Source: Marinobacterium rhizophilum DSM 18822 (GTDB taxonomy: Bacteria > Pseudomonadota > Gammaproteobacteria > Pseudomonadales > Balneatricaceae). From it: a DNA stretch of 64,000 nucleotides. The notes under the pieces are model-generated. The model worked only from the letters and a program-made list of their open reading frames with translations, was not told the origin of the DNA and made no database searches. A program made the position numbers and the translations under genes. Position 1 is the stretch's first letter. The number at the start of each line of letters is the position of its first letter. The stretch covers positions 1 through 64,000 of the forward strand of contig NZ_KB899095.1 in assembly GCF_000378045.1 (NCBI RefSeq), written 5' to 3'. Shown piece after piece: positions 63,142 to 64,000 of this stretch.

Positions 63142-63492
63142 ATGAGTGATACATTCTGCGACCTGGCAGGCCAGAGCTGCGTACCCTGCGAAGGCGGCAT
63201 ACCGGCACTGACCGCCGCCGAAGCCCAGGCACTGATGCCACAGCTGCACCAGGACTGGGTACTGGCCGATGACGCCAGCTATATTGAACGGGATTTTCGC
63301 TTCAAAGGCTTTGCCAAGGCGGTGTATACCACCAATGCCGCCTGCTTCCTCGCCGACCAGCAGAACCATCACCCTGACATCCGCATGGGCTGGGGTTACT
63401 GCACGGTGCGTTTTTGCACCCATGCCGTGAACGGCCTGTCGGATAACGATTTCATCTGCGCCGCCAAGCTCGACGCCATCGTGAACAGCTAA
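63142..63492 (+). CDS. phhB: Pterin-4a-carbinolamine dehydratase
   Basis: A 116-residue protein that regenerates the pterin cofactor of PhhA. The family motif NHHPDIRMGWGYCTVRFCTHAVNGL includes the active-site His pair and later His; FKGFAKAVYTTNAAC precedes it. GAGAGGA lies before the ATG. A bidirectional terminator follows the gene. Confidence 0.95.
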   Translation: MSDTFCDLAGQSCVPCEGGIPALTAAEAQALMPQLHQDWVLADDASYIERDFRFKGFAKAVYTTNAACFLADQQNHHPDIRMGWGYCTVRFCTHAVNGLSDNDFICAAKLDAIVNS

Positions 63493-63526
63493 TCGGCGCG
63501 GTGTACAAACCCCAAATATCGGACAC

Positions 63527-63559
63527 AAAAAAACCGGCCGCGAAGGGCCGGTTTTTTTT
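63527..63559. terminator. Bidirectional terminator between phhB and rpmG
   Basis: Stem CCGGCC / GGCCGG flanked by AAAAAAA on the left and TTTTTTTT on the right, with a short loop. The A- and T-runs give U-tracts in both directions, so it can end phhAB on the plus strand and rpmB-rpmG on the minus strand. Confidence 0.92.
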
Positions 63560-63572
63560 GGAAGCAGATCAA

Positions 63573-63743
63573 TTACTTGATCTTGGCTTCCTTGTACAGA
63601 ACGTGCTGACGAACAACCGGATCGTACTTTTTGAATTCAAGCTTTTCCGGGGTGTTGCGCTTGTTCTTGTCGGTGGTGTAGAAGTGACCAGTACCGGCAG
63701 AGGAAACCAAGCGGATTTTTTCACGAGCGCCTTTAGCAGCCAT
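63573..63743 (-). CDS. rpmG: 50S ribosomal protein L33
   Basis: A 56-residue protein: [19 protein letters not shown] then [19 protein letters not shown] and [16 protein letters not shown], an almost exact L33 (E. coli 55 aa). It is too short for a 60-codon cut-off. It lacks the paired CxxC of zinc-bound L33, as in E. coli. It follows rpmB by 11 bases. Confidence 0.97.
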   Translation of the reverse strand: MAAKGAREKIRLVSSAGTGHFYTTDKNKRNTPEKLEFKKYDPVVRQHVLYKEAKIK

Positions 63744-63754
63744 GATCTAACTCC

Positions 63755-63991
63755 TTAAACCTTTTCGCCACGGGTACGCAGTTCGGTCAGAACCGAATCG
63801 ATACCCTTCTTATCGATGATACGCATACCTTTGGAAGATACACGCAGACGAACGAAACGCTGCTCGCTTTCAACCCAGAAACGGTGCCAATGCAGGTTCG
63901 GCAGAAAACGACGGCGAGTTTTACGCTGTGAGTGGGAAACGTTGTTCCCGGTAACCGGACGCTTGCCGGTAACCATGCAAACTTTAGACAT
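63755..63991 (-). CDS. rpmB: 50S ribosomal protein L28
   Basis: A 78-residue protein: [21 protein letters not shown] then [18 protein letters not shown] and [11 protein letters not shown], the full L28 length. It heads the conserved rpmB-rpmG pair. The start is at 63991, 9 bases inside the window edge, so its promoter lies outside. Confidence 0.97.
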   Translation of the reverse strand: MSKVCMVTGKRPVTGNNVSHSQRKTRRRFLPNLHWHRFWVESEQRFVRLRVSSKGMRIIDKKGIDSVLTELRTRGEKV

Positions 63992-64000
63992 CTCGAAAAC

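Overview
The window is chromosomal DNA of a moderately GC-rich gammaproteobacterium, probably a marine Oceanospirillales/Alteromonadales-type organism. That placement is an inference from the gene set: AceK, ZapE, a YacL-family protein, PhhA/PhhB, ThiYXZ with a TPP riboswitch, and an L28/L33 pair. At the left edge lie the first bases of a 16S rRNA gene on the minus strand, with its leader and a strong promoter.

Region 1 (0.3-10.2 kb) is housekeeping: aceK, pfkA, zapE, a DUF502 membrane protein, dps, a metallo-beta-lactamase-fold hydrolase, a DUF5062 protein, an HTH regulator, a PspA-like coiled-coil protein and a multi-spanning membrane protein. The dps ribosome binding site lies inside a perfect 15-bp inverted repeat.

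Region 2 (10.7-37.1 kb) is the centrepiece: a one-strand, tightly packed extracellular contractile injection system (eCIS) locus. In order it encodes a tail sheath, a tail tube, a zinc-ribbon baseplate chaperone-like protein, a Pro/Ser/Ala-rich disordered protein, a DUF4255 cap protein, a 31-aa micro-ORF, an AAA+ ATPase, a small conserved-looking protein, an Afp7-like protein, a LysM protein followed by two 54-aa tandem partial copies, gpD-like hub, gpV/VgrG-like spike, gp25, two large wedge proteins, a tail-protein-I-like protein, a 1468-aa composite protein, and two DUF4157 (eCIS core domain) proteins. The last two look like cargo: one has two HExxH zincin motifs, the other (1534 aa) ends in a nuclease-like module. 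There is no capsid, portal, terminase, integrase or T6SS membrane complex, so this is neither a prophage nor a T6SS.

Region 3 (37.3-45.9 kb) carries a nucleoside 2-deoxyribosyltransferase-like enzyme, small conserved proteins, a two-component system divergent from a soluble sugar dehydrogenase, a TSUP transporter, a gene-poor 0.9-kb stretch, a DUF3108 protein and a DM13 protein.

Region 4 (46.0-52.9 kb, minus strand) is a thiamin operon headed by a TPP riboswitch: thiD, thiZ, thiX, thiY, two TenA paralogues, then thiC. It combines pyrimidine uptake/salvage with de novo HMP synthesis.

Region 5 (53-64 kb) holds an SDR, a glycosyltransferase, a PAP2 phosphatase, an alpha/beta hydrolase, mutM, an EamA transporter divergent from a MocR regulator, a membrane protein with pentameric ligand-gated channel topology, an Lrp regulator divergent from phhA-phhB, and rpmB-rpmG on the minus strand.
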